DNA of 64,000 nucleotides, taken from Anoplopoma fimbria (Eukaryota; Chordata; Actinopteri; Perciformes; Anoplopomatidae). The DNA lies in contig NC_072472.1 of NCBI RefSeq assembly GCF_027596085.1, forward strand, positions 7,483,451-7,547,450, in the 5' to 3' direction. A program made the position numbers and the translations under genes. Shown one piece after another: positions 23,603 to 36,440 of the stretch. Under the pieces are notes generated by a model. That model searched no databases. It was not told where the DNA came from and saw only the letters and a program-made list of their open reading frames with translations. Each line of letters begins with the position of its first letter. The stretch's first letter is position 1.

Positions 23603-26049
23603 TTTAGGAAGTTATCAATGGTAGAGAGTCGAAGAAAGATGTGTCAAGCCGAGGTAGAAATGCACAGCTTGACACATCCAACCTCCTTTCCTAAAATGTC
23701 TGTTCTAAAATGACAGATTGCAAGTGGCTGTTATAAAAGATGTGCTGTGTTTTTTTTTTTCTTCCACAAATGCAAAGTTGAATACTTGAAAGGGAAAGAT
23801 GCTCCTCCTTTTCTGCAGCACAATGATGCAGAGCACTTAGGATAATTACGTTCCATTGACTGTCTCCCCAATGAATACATCAAATGTGACTGTGCATATT
23901 CTATACAGAAACGACACGCAAGTGAGCCTGCAAATGATAGCTGCTTCTTGAAACAGAAAGCATGCAAAACATATAGTTTCTCTTTGTTCCATTATATGTT
24001 TTCAAGGGGTAAGTATAATGGTATTATATATTCTTCAACAATACTTACTCTAGGGTAAGTCAAACGATTCAACATACAAGTTTATCGAAAGCCTGATACA
24101 GCTTTGTGCAACAGAGCTCAATAATTGTCTTCAAACTACTAAACACACATCAATGAGCCACACTGTTCTCCATGCGACGTCTTCCATCATGACAATGATT
24201 GAAGTCAATCCGGCTCACACGTTTCAGAAGCCATAAATACTTATTAGAGCACCAATTTGTATTAATCTGCAATTGAAAATAGCCCCCAAGTTACCAGTTT
24301 GTAAATGTGTGTAAGAAGTACATTGTTAAACTGTTTAATGGAATCACTTTTTTTTTTTTTTTAATATTGTTCTATACTTTCAACCCATTATTTATGAATT
24401 ATGGTCTTCAGTAGGGACCAACAGGCTTAGTGTATGAAAGTCAAAAACTTTTGAGAAAAGGACTACTTCATAGTTGGTTTTGGTCTTTTCATGGGATTGT
24501 TTTGACAATAAGAATAATAGCAGACTTATCCTTAGTAAAAGTATGCATACTGCCCAATTACAGGCAAGTTAGGGTTTGTGAATAAGCCACTTTCCAAAGT
24601 GGCTCATTTATTTCAGTTTTGGTAATCCATCAACCCAGGAGATTAAAGATTTTTTGGCAGTGAAGAATGTCAAAACATATCAAATTTTAGACTCTGTAAC
24701 TTGAGTTAAGCATAATGGATGTGTCAGGGCTGTTTGCCATCATGTGGTTCCTTTGGTGTTCATGCCAGTTAAGAAAATAACAAGAACCATCAATCCCGAC
24801 TGCAATTTTCTCTGTTCATTGTGTTCGGCTTTCAATTACACAAGTTACTGCCGCTTCTGCAACAAGACTACCATGACCTGCATATTTGTCTTTTGTGGTT
24901 ATTTGGTGCACCAAGATTGAAACGTTGCAAGTATGAATACACTGCTACAAACAAGCGTAGTGTCCTATTTTTGTCGCAGCGTTTGGCGAATGGCAGAGAC
25001 CTTGTGCCAGTTTCTTTTTCTTATGTTTGCACATGCCCATTTGTTTGGTATTATGGTGACATGCTGGGAGTTGGCCTGTGCCAGATTGAAGATATAAATA
25101 TTAAGAGATAAAGATAGGAGTCAGTCAAAATTGCACAGTGTACAGGATGACCCATATTTCTACCAATGCCGCCAACATACACTAGGACAGGTGCATCTGA
25201 CACAGAGATCAGTTAAACTCAAATGTATTAGGGCCTAGTTTCAATTGTCTACTAATCTATGGTCATACTTTACTGAAATGAATGGAAAGCAAAGGCTGTC
25301 TGCATTAACCTACTCCCCACGAGAACAGTGAACATGAAAAGTTAACAACATTTCTCCAAAAATGATCTTAATTTAAGGGTCCTTTTACTAGTTTCATCTT
25401 TATCTCATGTTCTTCATTAGCAGATGGAGTTTGCTCAGTTGTCATGGAGATGGCATGGCAAGTTTTCATTACATGACCTTAGTGTCAAACTTCAGTTATG
25501 CGATTACTGGTGGTGCAAAATGATTGAGCAGGTCGTAACCCCTCCAATCGTAATTGCCTCAACTAAATATGACCATGAGATGCATTAGAAGGCTCCGGAA
25601 AAAAGTGTGCCCGGATTAAAAAGAGCAGGTGTTTAGAAATTTCGATAAATTGTATCGTCACCACATGTAAGATGCCTTAAGACATTAACTCTTGCTACAA
25701 ATTATGGCATAATCTATCATCAAGAATTGATTCTGTGATACATGAAGGCTTTCCCTTCAAGTCAATGTGAATAAGTACAAACTGAATACATTTCTGTCTG
25801 TGGATAAAACTTGGTGAAGTAGTTCAGCGAGCTCCATCAAAGTATTTAAAATGCCTTTGAACCACCCAGCCATCATTGAAAAACCCTAAAACCCAGTACC
25901 GTCTCAGACCTGCACACTCTGCAGATCAGACTGCACTTCGCATTGTAATCCAACAGAACACACCTTCAGATTAAGACCTTCTTTTCTTCTCCCCTCTCCG
26001 CTTTGTTTTCTGATGGCTTTGCGGTTACACTAGTTGAGTGTGCGAATCG
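23603..26049. other. unique sequence, no gene seen
   Basis: T-runs occur near 23751 and 24349. No exon, RNA gene or mobile element is supportable. Confidence 0.55.
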
Positions 26050-26076
26050 AGGTGTGTGTGTGTGGGGGGGGGGGGG
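26050..26076. repeat. (GT)n followed by G13
   Basis: GGTGTGTGTGTGTG leads into thirteen G. Homopolymer of this length is prone to length error. Confidence 0.9.
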
Positions 26077-26365
26077 ATCACTCCATTGTGTTTGTACTGC
26101 TGCCTTTGCCAGAACCAGAACCATAATAATCTCTGTTATGGGCTCACAGGCTCAGTGCATCACCTTAATTACTCTTGCCTCACATTTCAGCTGCATGAAA
26201 CCTTCACCAGGGCTGACAGCAACAGGATGCACGCTCGACCAATGCCTCCTTCATCACCAATACCAACAGAGAGGAAAGAAAGTGCTTACCTAGGAGAAAA
26301 GACAAAGAGAGAGGGAAGCAGGGTTATTCAAATAGCAGCTTTAACGTATGTTACTCTCAGCAGTC

Positions 26366-26397
26366 GCGTGTGGTTTACTTAGCGTGTGGTTTGATTA
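26366..26397 (+). repeat. 16-bp direct repeat with RUNX-like core
   Basis: GCGTGTGGTTTACTTA is followed at once by GCGTGTGGTTTGATTA, 14 of 16 bases identical. Each unit contains TGTGGTTT, the RUNX consensus core, so the pair places two same-orientation sites about 1.5 helical turns apart. Binding is inference. Confidence 0.6.
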
Positions 26398-26537
26398 TGG
26401 TATAATAAAACATTTACAAGAGCACATACGTCTCCCTCATGTGGTCCCAATGACCACTCATCACTTATCCAAAATCATCATTGCACTGATCCTTCGATCA
26501 AGATCATTTGTAAATGATGGTCCTAGTTTGTAAAACG

Positions 26538-26638
26538 AAGATGGCGACTGCCAAAATGCAAAACAAGAAGCTTAAAAGCCAAAGTCCACAAACCTATGGG
26601 TGATGTGTCTACGTCCACTTCTTTAAAATACTATGAGT
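26538..26638 (+). repeat. degenerate dispersed fish repeat
   Basis: AAGATGGCGACTGCCAAAAT then AAAGTCCACAAACCTATGGG and TGTCTACGTCCACTTCTT is a phrase order I recognise as a very common fish interspersed sequence (the usual copy continues with an inverted-repeat-like ending). Family name not known to me. Confidence 0.5.
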
Positions 26639-28020
26639 AGTATCTAATAAAAGGTCAGATAATTTAAAGACATTCTAGACTATATCATAAATTCAGCTCA
26701 GGAATAAAATATCACTGATTTATTTCCAAATTGGTAACATGACTAAATTACCCCAAAAGCCACATCTTTCCTCTTTATAGCACCAATAATTTAAATCTCA
26801 TTTTCACCTTTGCCGAAGTATCAAATATCCTGTGCAGCATCTATCATGAGTCAAACATTATTCAAATAAATATATGAAGTGTGAGGCAGAGATGTTAAAA
26901 TCCTATTTTCAGTTTCTATCAAGTCTAATTAAAACCTGCATTGTCTATGAGTATGTAACAGATGCTGGGTGCACTTTAGATATATTCTCATCATTATCTC
27001 CATTATTGAGTTAAATTAAGTGTATTAAAAAAGCTGCTATGGGGGACCTGAGTTAATCAAAATGAAAGTAATAAGGCAGGAGAGTAGGCCTTATCTCTGT
27101 ATTTCTGCAGTTGCATAAATGATACATTTCCCTACTGAAATAAACAAGCTATATCACTTATCAGCTTGGACATGCCAATATTTAAATGTACGGTATGGGT
27201 AAAAATAAGAAATATGGATTATTGCGTCAATGTACAAAGAGCAATATATTCACTGCAACAAAAATGTGTTGCCATTTTCATATTCAACAACAGTTTTAAA
27301 TAACCAGATTGGTGGTCAAGTGTATCTCTTTCTCCTCCATCTCTTTACCTCCTTCTCTAAAAACTCACTGACAGAATAGGACACATTTTTCTTCTTTTTT
27401 AAGGGTCACATTTGAGTGCCAAAATAAGTTCCCAACAAATATGAACTCCAACTGAAATTAAAACAGCATTTTTAAAAACTCCTGCCCATGACTCACATAC
27501 TAGCTCCTGTGAATCTGAACTTTTGGAACCTGATATTTGTGCAAAGCTGAGATTTCCCCTAAGGCTTAGGTGTTCAAAGCCAAAACTTTACTTCAAAGCT
27601 ACTGTAAAGAGTAAAATGCAACGGAGTCCAATGTGCTATGCAAGGGTTGTACTGTTGGAGGAAAACTCTGCCAAAATTTTTTATCAATGCTGTCAAAATA
27701 TTGCAGTGATGCTATTGATATATATATAACAAGACTTAGATAAATGCAGAGATAGTTGCTTGGTATTAAACAAGGATGAGTATGCCCCTTTATCTTCAAA
27801 GGTCAGTCTGTATTCGTCAAAAAGGTGCAGCGTTCTTGTACTAACTCAAAAAATCATGTAATCCATACAAAATTCTAACATAATATAATCATATAATTCA
27901 TATATAATGAAAAGCCAACACTAAAAGATCTTTAAAAATAATTTAGTATCTTAAAGACGTGTTCCCTCACGCCACTCGTATTGAGAAAATGGCAGCCAAA
28001 TCTATACAATTCTTCATGGT
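26639..28020. other. AT-rich unique sequence, no gene seen
   Basis: No feature could be supported. Confidence 0.55.
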
Positions 28021-28057
28021 TGTTGACTTGACAATGTATTGTCTGGTCAAGTCAACA
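28021..28057. repeat. inverted repeat, 12-bp arms
   Basis: TGTTGACTTGAC and GTCAAGTCAACA are perfectly complementary and separated by 13 nt, within which ACAAT and ATTGT can also pair. No neighbouring element explains it. Confidence 0.8.
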
Positions 28058-28551
28058 TTTGGAGATGAAATACTTTAAAATGTGGTCATTGAGGTCCCTT
28101 GTCTACCTATGTCTATGCTAGCAGAAAAAAACGTGATTTTTACAAGAATCATTACAAGCACTCGTCTCCCAGTTCAACTGAAAATACAAAAACAGAAAGC
28201 AGCTGTCTAACATAAACAGTATTGCTAATTTCATAGGGGTCTACATCAAGGGTTACTTTCCATCTGACCTTGATTACCCTGTGTATTCATCCGTAATGCT
28301 GGTTTGTTTATGCATGTGTGAGGCAATTTTTTACTGCTGGTATTTTGTCTTCTAAGGAGCATCAGAAGGTTAAGTGCAATGGCGGACTATCCCGTTTAAT
28401 ATTATGAGGATGATCTCAGGTCATTTTGCTACGATGGCCGACTGTAATTATTAAAACTCAGACAAGTAGCTCAATCAAATGGAAGGGAAAATATAAATAA
28501 CAGAGGCAGAATGATAAAAGGAGCTTCCTGAAAAATAACCTCAGGAATCTG
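28058..28551. other. unique sequence, no gene seen
   Basis: No feature could be supported. Confidence 0.5.
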
Positions 28552-28583
28552 TGTTGTGGTTACACAGCTGTGTAACCACAACA
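28552..28583. repeat. perfect 32-bp palindrome
   Basis: TGTTGTGGTTACACAG is followed with no spacer by its exact reverse complement. It contains inverted RUNX-core motifs (TGTGGTT at 28555 and AACCACA at 28574) around a central E-box CAGCTG. A second small palindrome, AAATGCATTT, follows at 28583-28592. Confidence 0.9.
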
Positions 28584-30359
28584 AATGCATTTGTGGTGCT
28601 TATCGCAATTGTCATCATGGAGACAGTGTTCCACCTTTGAAAGATCAACTGAGAGAAAAGACTAAGGCCACCTGGAGCAATGTCAGAGACATCCATAATA
28701 ATCGGCACAGAAGCGTAGCGCCCGTCCTCCTCCGCTGCCCCCCCCCAGGTTAACACTTTAAGCACTGTAAGAAATGTCGTAATTTGTACTGTTTGCATTA
28801 GCAGGGTTAGCTGTGAGGCGCAGGCTGAGCGGTCATACTGTTGAGAGCATTTGTGAAGCAATAGATATGCTCTGATTTTGATACAGAGAACCTTTATTGA
28901 AAACCTCTGAGACTGACAAACACCGAAAGGTGCACCCTGAAAATGGCCATTATGGTTAAATAGAGATCTTCATCCGGGGTAATAGGTTGAAAAGAACTGA
29001 AATGTTATTTTAAGTGCTTGCAATAAATACAGTTGAATTTCAAACTTGAGGAAATAATCTTACCAAAACAATTGTGTTGCTTTTGGGATGAATATCAAAT
29101 AACCACTTGGAACATTTCCAAATTCTGTATCAAGTTGAATCAGTTCTAATCAACATTGAAAAAAACTCCAGGCTATTGACACAAACTAATCTATATGAAG
29201 TGATTGCGAAAAAATGGTAAAAATGTGCCACGGGAATATTAAAAGCCTCCAACTGACATGGGAGTAATAAAGAGAGGCAGCTCAAATTGCCCAAGAGGGC
29301 CACTAATGTAGAAAGTGATGGGAATGGGGTTAAGATGTTTTAGTCAGTCAGTGGAAGCATAGCCTCTATTACTGGGCTTCGTTTAGTCCAAGGGCTCCAG
29401 ACCTTTTCTTCTGAATCAAAATTGATGGACGGTAGGCGTCACCAGGATTGAGGGTCTTTAAGCATGGGAGAAAGAATGTCTGAGCATGACTAAAGACCAG
29501 ACCAAGGCCTACACTACTGAGGGGAATACTGAAAGGTTTAGAAGCAAGCTGCTTCTTTCTAGCTTTCCCAAATGTGTATTTATTTCTATACAGAAAAGAT
29601 AACTTTTAAAACTGCCTCTGAGAAGTTTTTCTTTTTTCCAGACCATATATTTGCATGTCAATATATTTTTCGTACAATTTCTATTGCAGTGAGTACTTTC
29701 ACACAGAAGACAAATATAAGGTGGCAAATAGGGAGCTTTCAACCCCCAGTTGAAAGCATCAACCAGTCATGTTGTGCGAAAGAAAGATTTTCTATGTTGA
29801 GGAATAAATCTGCCTTTTATTCGTCACTCCCAGCAATGTGTAAAGGCCTTAAGAATAAAATAAGAAAAGAGAAAACGAAATATACAGATGTTGATTGAGA
29901 CGAGCATCAAATATTTGTTGAAATTGAATTCGCCATAGCTGGATTCAACACAACTGTCTTCGATGAAGGCAGCTGTGGAAACACTGAGTAAATATATAGT
30001 ATTGAGTGCATTAACCGCTCCTTCGCCTACATGATGTGTTTCTCTACTCAGTTTGGGATGCAGATTCCTTCCTTACTTAACGTTATCAGATGATCTCTGT
30101 GTTAAGTGAAATATGGTAATGTGCCGTGGGATTCTTTTTCCTCACAGATTATGGACATGGTAGATTTCCACAGGACTGATAATGCGGACAACCTCTTCAA
30201 TCTTATCAAATCAAAAACGTAGAGCCAAGGCAGTACTGGTAAAGCAGGCTTTAGGAAAAGCTCGGAATGATATTGCCTTCAGGGAAAAAATGAACATGTC
30301 AGGCTGAGTGCTTGTCTTTCAAAGAAACAATCTTGGAAGGATTTGGATGACAGAACACC
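28584..30359. other. unique sequence, no gene seen
   Basis: A C10 run lies near 28738. A 108-codon frame at 29572-29898 has no recognisable content. Confidence 0.55.
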
Positions 30360-30780
30360 AGTCCTGATTAGACCTGACGGCAAGCTAGCCAATTAAAGAT
30401 CACTGCCATCTGCCCTGCTCACTGCTCACGCCTTATAGTCCGCTCCCTTAAAGTGGGACCGCTTCAGTCACAAATGATTTGCAAGAGAGGAAACCTGTTA
30501 AGAAAAAAATGACTGGGGAAATTTCTTTCTGAACTGTAAGCAAGCCATTAGATAAGGCCCGAACCCCTCCTAAAGCCAGCAAATGGCTGTCCAAATGTTA
30601 ATTTGCTGTGCAGCCTGCAGATGATGCAGAACATGGCTTTCACCTTCTCCTGCCATACATAATTCATGCTATTGACTGGTGAGGCGATGCCACTTTCATG
30701 CACCGAGCTCACAAAGTGGTGCCACTTTCACACACAGACGAAAGCCAATGAATCCACACCAACTGTGCAGTAACGCTTAG
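30360..30780. promoter_or_regulatory. candidate conserved non-coding element
   Basis: Balanced, repeat-free sequence with AGCTAGCCAATTAAAGATCA near 30385, AAATGTTAATTTGC near 30594 and ACATAATTCATGCTATTGAC near 30656. A near-duplicate phrase, GCCACTTTCATGCACCGAGC near 30689 and GCCACTTTCACACACAGACG near 30721, is present. Texture-based call. Confidence 0.22.
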
Positions 30781-32510
30781 CACACAATTGAGGTTGGCGT
30801 GAAATGTCCAGACAAGATACAGGCATGCTCACATTTCTGATACTGGCACAGACAGAAGTGCACACATGCTGTCACAGAACAGAACCTTAACCACAAAGAG
30901 TACTTCACAATGTGGATAAAAAGAACCAGCAAGAGAGGAAAATAGGAATCAGTTGCGCTCTTACTTTCTAGATATGTAACCGCTAAGCATGACAGGTCAT
31001 AGAGTGCAGTCTGTAAACACGAGCACATAATGGAAGGCTGCCATTGCCTATGAAGAATTCTTCATGCTCTAAAGCATCAGTCCCACAGGGAAAATTAAAT
31101 ATACATTTCTATGTTCTGCTCAGTCTGACCCACTTTGGAGGATCCAACAACTGCTGCCACAGAAGCGGCTTTTGACTCCTCAGTACCAAAAGGACTGCTG
31201 CCACTACAAAGCCCCCCCCTTTGATTAACCTTGCTGCCAAAAGGCAACTACCATATGACTCCTGCATTTCTCTGGTCGGACTGGGACTGACAACAAAACA
31301 CCGAGGATAGATGTAGCCAGCAAAGAGTACAAAGTGTGGACAACAGTGCATCTAAAAGTCTGCGGTTGCGATTCAACACAGATTTGCTGCGTTGAGCACG
31401 TTCCCGAGTTCGGGTCTGGCCAGATGGCCATCATCACAGGAGTGAAATTTAGCTCCGGATTGCGGGGAGGAGTGTTAGTTCCTGGAAAAGATGCCCGATC
31501 GTAAACGCTTGCAATCTTGTCTCTGGGAGCCAAGACACAAATTAATAGTTAATCTAGTGGCATGATAGTATGACACATTTGAGATACGTTGGAGAGCATG
31601 GGCCCTCTGTGAATGCATGACTAGTTGTGTAATCTATTCTTGCTATAAGCCCTAGTAGAGTTGTTTCATGAAAAAAATCTTAAGAACATTGCCAAAAGAG
31701 ATGAAAAAGACGGAACATGACAGAAGAGTTGGACAAGAAAGACTGCTGTTTAATGAGCACGTTCTAATTTTAACTCACTCTGATATCCAACTTCATTGAG
31801 AGGTTTGAAATACTTTCTCAAGCATGTGTGGCACGAGACGATGTCCTTTAAAACTCATTGATGGGGGCATCAGAATACAACCCCTACGTCATAAGAAAGC
31901 AGGGCAAGTCTGTTCCCATTTGTTGTTGGTCTTATTAACACTTTTCCCCGACTAACTAATGGCTAATAACTTTTACATCAAAATTCAGGAACAGGCATGC
32001 TCAGACGTCTTCCTCTTTTTGGTGATAGTTGTTTATACAAATCAACAGGATTACTAAAAATACTATAGGGAACGTCTGAATTTGATTATTATGAGGAAAT
32101 GTCTGAAGTTTGAAGGAGCACTTTTTGGAATCAATTCTGAATAGATTTGTGAATGTTTATACTTGATTGACTTCGGAGATGGATTCCTTCCACAGGAAAG
32201 AGTACTTTTCACCGATTCCAGCACTATGTGAATGGTCACTCTTAGAAACATGGTGCGATTTCTAAATAAACCAATTGGTTGATAAGGTTTGGTCAATACA
32301 TTTATGAAACTTCTGGAATATAAAGGAGAGGTTGAGCAGTGTTGGGTTCCAATTGCTAAGAGATCCCCTTACCCCCCCTAACATCTCAAGATGGTGGCCA
32401 ATGGGTTTTATAAGCTTTTGATGGTTCGCACTATATTTAAGAGATCCAGGAGATTCCAGGATATATTCAATGATTATCTAGCTGGTATGATGGACAGGAG
32501 TTTTGCCATA
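30781..32510. other. unique sequence, no gene seen
   Basis: No feature could be supported. Confidence 0.55.
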
Positions 32511-32536
32511 CACTAATATGTTCTCCCATATTAGTG
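32511..32536. repeat. hairpin, 10-bp perfect stem
   Basis: CACTAATATG, six-base loop TTCTCC, CATATTAGTG. Short isolated inverted repeat. Confidence 0.85.
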
Positions 32537-33419
32537 GAAGTCTGATTTCAAACATGTGAAGTCTATGGCTATAACTCATCTATGAATTACAATCTTATAT
32601 GCTTAAAAATGATGACGAATTAATTCAAAGTAAAAGTTGAGTATTATAATTATAAGTATTATTGACTGCCATTGACTCTTATTAGTTTATCACATGATGC
32701 TTAAGCCTCTTTACTTGTTTTTGAGTCTCAAACAAGGCCAATTAGACCCACTGTGAGCTGACAATTCTGCTACAAAAGTTAAAAATGTAATGTTTTGTTA
32801 TGATATGAGTCTTAAGAATGCAGTATTGTGTTTGAAGAGATAATGCTAGCAACCAAAAAAATAAAATGCTATTAGCCAGTGTTTAATCTGTATTTGGGTT
32901 CCCTTTCATTGTTTGGTCCCCTGCCTTCCATCATCATTATCCAACTCAACAATGCCAAACACACATTAGACACTTAGCCCTTTGAGATGGAAATGTTTTC
33001 CCATTTAGGAAGCTCTGATAGATAGCCTATGGACATTCTCAGCTAAGCACACAGGAGAATATTGAAATAATTCTCGAGGTTAACACAACATTTTCAAGGA
33101 CATTTTACTTTTTCTTTTCCATAATTAGTTAAATGGTTTCCAACTTTGTTCGGGACGTGTGGGAATCCCTGATTTTGTTTTCATCTGCATTAATGTGAAA
33201 AAATACCATCGGCTTGCTCTGATAGAAAGAGTGCGGTTTAAAAGGGGGATCGCAAAAACCTTTAACCTTTCAGCTACTTGCATTTTCAAGTATAAGCCAC
33301 AACAAATCAACTGTCTAAGGAGGGGGGAAAAAAGCACTTTTCCCACAGTGTTCCACGACTCAACCATCATTTGGGGACAAGGTTAATCACGTCCTCTGTC
33401 TCGGTTGTGGACAAGCCCT
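32537..33419. other. AT-rich unique sequence, no gene seen
   Basis: Opposed frames of 81 and 75 codons near 33125-33386 mirror each other and are not credible genes. Confidence 0.55.
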
Positions 33420-33660
33420 ACACAAGATGATAGCAAAGGGGCAGCCGCAGAGGGGACATGACCAGGTGATAACACCTTAAACTACGTTCCTGAGGGACAA
33501 CTTGTTAATTAAAAAGGCTCATTAAAGCATCATTTAAATTATTCATTCGGCATGTCAGAAAATGTCCTTTCCAAGTGAAATTTAATTTCTTTTCAAAGCT
33601 GCCATGACACTTTGGGATTGTCCTTATCTGCGCCTACAGTGCTGCCCCTCAGGAGAACTT
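33420..33660. promoter_or_regulatory. candidate conserved non-coding element
   Basis: The core at 33503-33560 is TTGTTAATTAAAAAGGCTCA followed by TTAAAGCATCATTTAAATT and ATTCATTCGG, rich in TAAT/ATTA-type sites. It lies between GC-moderate shoulders, repeat-free, with no open frame. This is the texture typical of enhancers near developmental genes. Conservation is untested. Confidence 0.3.
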
Positions 33661-34754
33661 TAAAATCACTCACCTGACACCTTGCCTGGGACTCCTTATG
33701 CCAGTATCTATCTCCTCTCTCCCCCTGTGCTCTTCACTTCTCTCTCTGAGAGCAAATCTTAAGACAAGCGGTTTGATGTTCAAAGCAAAAGGGCTTGAAA
33801 GCTTTCCACCAACCACCCAGACTCAAGACTTCCTCCCTTCAAAGGAAAACATAAATTGGCCCAAGAAAAATTATTCACACCGGACACAAACATTGGCTGT
33901 CTTTTCCCTAAAAATGTAGCAAACTCGTTGCATATAATACAGTAGGCCTGGAACAGTGGAGCCTCTGCTTTTGGGATGATGACAACTTTGCTGAGGGGGA
34001 AAGATTAATCATCACACATGGCCTCCTTTTTCGCCCTCTGCGCCCTCAAGAGTTTATTAATTCTTACTTTGTACTGTCAAACTGAACTCCGGATTAGAAA
34101 GGTGCCCTGCAAATGTATTTCACTAGAGTTACCATTTCTTTCAAACCCTATGCTGATATCTAACACAAATTCCATAAATATGAAATGGTTTATATAAGCA
34201 TTGTTGACAAACAAACTATGTATTAAATAGCTTAAATCATGAATTAAACTGACATTATGTAAATCAACTTTTTTTTTTCTCTGAATAAAGCAAACTCAGA
34301 TGCCGCAAACACCTTTAATCTGGAAAAAAAAACATTTTTCAAGGTAATGAAAATTAATAACCTCACCTCAGAGTTTGTCTTTAGCTGATCGGATGGCAAA
34401 TTGTGAAAATACTCAACTCAAAGGCAATGGCACCGGTTTAAAAATCGATTATTATTAAGTCAGTAATCACTCTCCTCCTGTGGAGTCAGCGCTTTGTAAG
34501 CATGAAGATTCTATGAGGAAACAAGATTAGAGCCTGAAGCCTGCTAGTACCCCTAAAAGCTTATGTTTACTACGCCACACAATGGAAATGTGTTGGATGG
34601 TACAAACGTACTGACAATTTTATGAGTGCCACTCTTGAGAATGAGACCCTGTTTCTGAATGAGATTACCTGTATAGATAAAAGATGAATAAAAAAAATAA
34701 AGTAATAACAACCTGTCCATTTGAATTTGAGATTTATCAAGTACCATTGGACGT
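33661..34754. other. unique sequence, no gene seen
   Basis: A T10 run lies near 34270. No credible frame. Confidence 0.55.
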
Positions 34755-34860
34755 TTGGCACAGTGGTGGCACTCGAAGGAAGGTTATGGGGTTCACAAAA
34801 ACAGATGGGCTCATCCATTTGGGGAAACATGAATATTGTAATAAATGTCATGCTAATATT
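34755..34860 (+). repeat. degenerate dispersed fish repeat
   Basis: CAGTGGTGGCACTCGAAGGA then GGTTATGGGGTTCACAAAAA, GGGCTCATCCATTTGGGGAA and ATGAATATTGTAATAAATGT. From memory this follows the order of a common fish interspersed repeat (GGCACTAGAGGAAAAGTCAGG ... CATGAATGTCTGTAC). The first 45 bp also match 20336-20384. Confidence 0.45.
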
Positions 34861-36117
34861 GCCAGTAGTATTCTGCAGAACAATCCCATAGTGTGGGTAA
34901 AAGTAAACAAGCAATCCACATGACTCTCCCCAACGAAATCTTCATGGATTTAATGTATCTATGAAATGCTCATGATACGTTGCCAACCGTACTATTATGT
35001 ATGTTTAAATTCAATACAAATAAATGAAATACAATATTTGATTAATAAAGTATAAACATAGAATTTGTGTTCGCTGTTGGATGGGCTGGGCTTGTGTTTA
35101 TGAATGCAGAAATCTTCAGAGTGGACATACTGTGAAACATCCAGAAACCCCGGCTAGTTTCCCCATTCATTTTATGTTTAAGGCGAGCAAAAATGCTACA
35201 GAATTTATCACATGGATGTGAGGCAATGCTTTGTTGCAAGCAAGAATCACCTCAAGTTGATACAGCAGGGAAAATACAATACTAAGAACAGTACACAAAA
35301 CAAAAGCCTGGTGCTAAATTTCACATTAGCTGCCAACTGTGAATATCACTGTCAGGATTTGTAGGGGAAGATCAACTCTAACAGAAGAGAAAAAATATGG
35401 TTGTATGGTGAAACTCAAAGCATCCACTGCTGTCTGTTATTCAACCGCATGCTCCACCAGTTACAGTGTTTTGCATATTTATAGTGATTTGCAGTGTATT
35501 ATATGTGTGAGATTATCAATAAAATCACTGCCAACCCTTAACGACTGAAGAACACAAGTTTGTATCCTTTCATTCAACAAAAAAAGAATGCCTGAAAATA
35601 GTGAAATTCTTAGTACTGTGTTGACTGATTAACTTGTGAGTGGCTTTATTAAATCTGGAAAACTATAAAAGCAGACTCACCAATGGCCTTTGATTTTGAC
35701 GTTTGGTGGTTCCAACAATAGGCAGCCACTCTGAAGGACACCGACCACAGGGTGACAGAGCCTTTGGTAAATAACATCAAATTGAGCGTGGAGCCTGGCT
35801 CTGGACCAGTGGACTGACATTTACTTTAGAATTAACTTCAGGAGTAAGACATTTATAATGCTGTTTCCCCCCTTTGCACTTAATCTCTCTCTCTCAAAAA
35901 GTTCCATTTCTGAGTCACTGCTTCCAAAACAGCCGTATACACTGTACGTCACAGACAGGGTGGACAGAAAAATAACTTTATTATCATGATCTTAATCATT
36001 TGTACATTATTCTCTACTTGAAGTCCAGCTGTTTCTGCAAAGGTACTTTGGAGATAACAAATCCTTTCCTCCTCAACGCAGATTCAGCTAATGTTGAAAT
36101 CCGTTGCAGAGGGGTAA
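34861..36117. other. unique sequence, no gene seen
   Basis: No feature could be supported. Confidence 0.55.
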
Positions 36118-36440
36118 TTGTTTAGCTCTGATACTGAACAGACACATTCATCCAGGCGCCATGGAGGCGTGGGTGCACGTGGGCAGCATGCCATTAGCCA
36201 TATCAGAAGCTCCTGCCATCATTCTCCGCTCAAATTGTTTTTTATCAAACCTCATCGATTGTCGGCTCGCTTCCTGTCACCGTGGCCTCGGCGTAGTCCT
36301 GCGGCTTCGCAAAAAGCAGCAAATCCTGAAGCACCTTGGGGGATTTGCCCTTGGCCCTATTCCGTTTCTCTCGCTCTCTCTCTGTCCTCTGCCATGCTCT
36401 CGCTTGTGATGCAGCCCTGGGGGCGGTAGGTCAAGAGTGA
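36118..36440 (+). other. GC-moderate segment, exon or CNE candidate
   Basis: Two plus-strand frames of about 101-103 codons overlap across this segment, which has higher GC than its flanks and includes a (CT)n patch near 36369. Neither translation contains a recognisable domain. TTCATCCAGGCGCCATGGAG near 36148 and GTGCACGTGGGCAGCATGCC near 36171 are notable motif-dense words (E-box CACGTG). Conserved non-coding sequence seems likelier than an exon. Confidence 0.2.

Noticed and set aside
32338..32352. CAGTGTTGGGTTCC as a hAT terminus
   Set aside because: No inverted partner or target duplication was found nearby.
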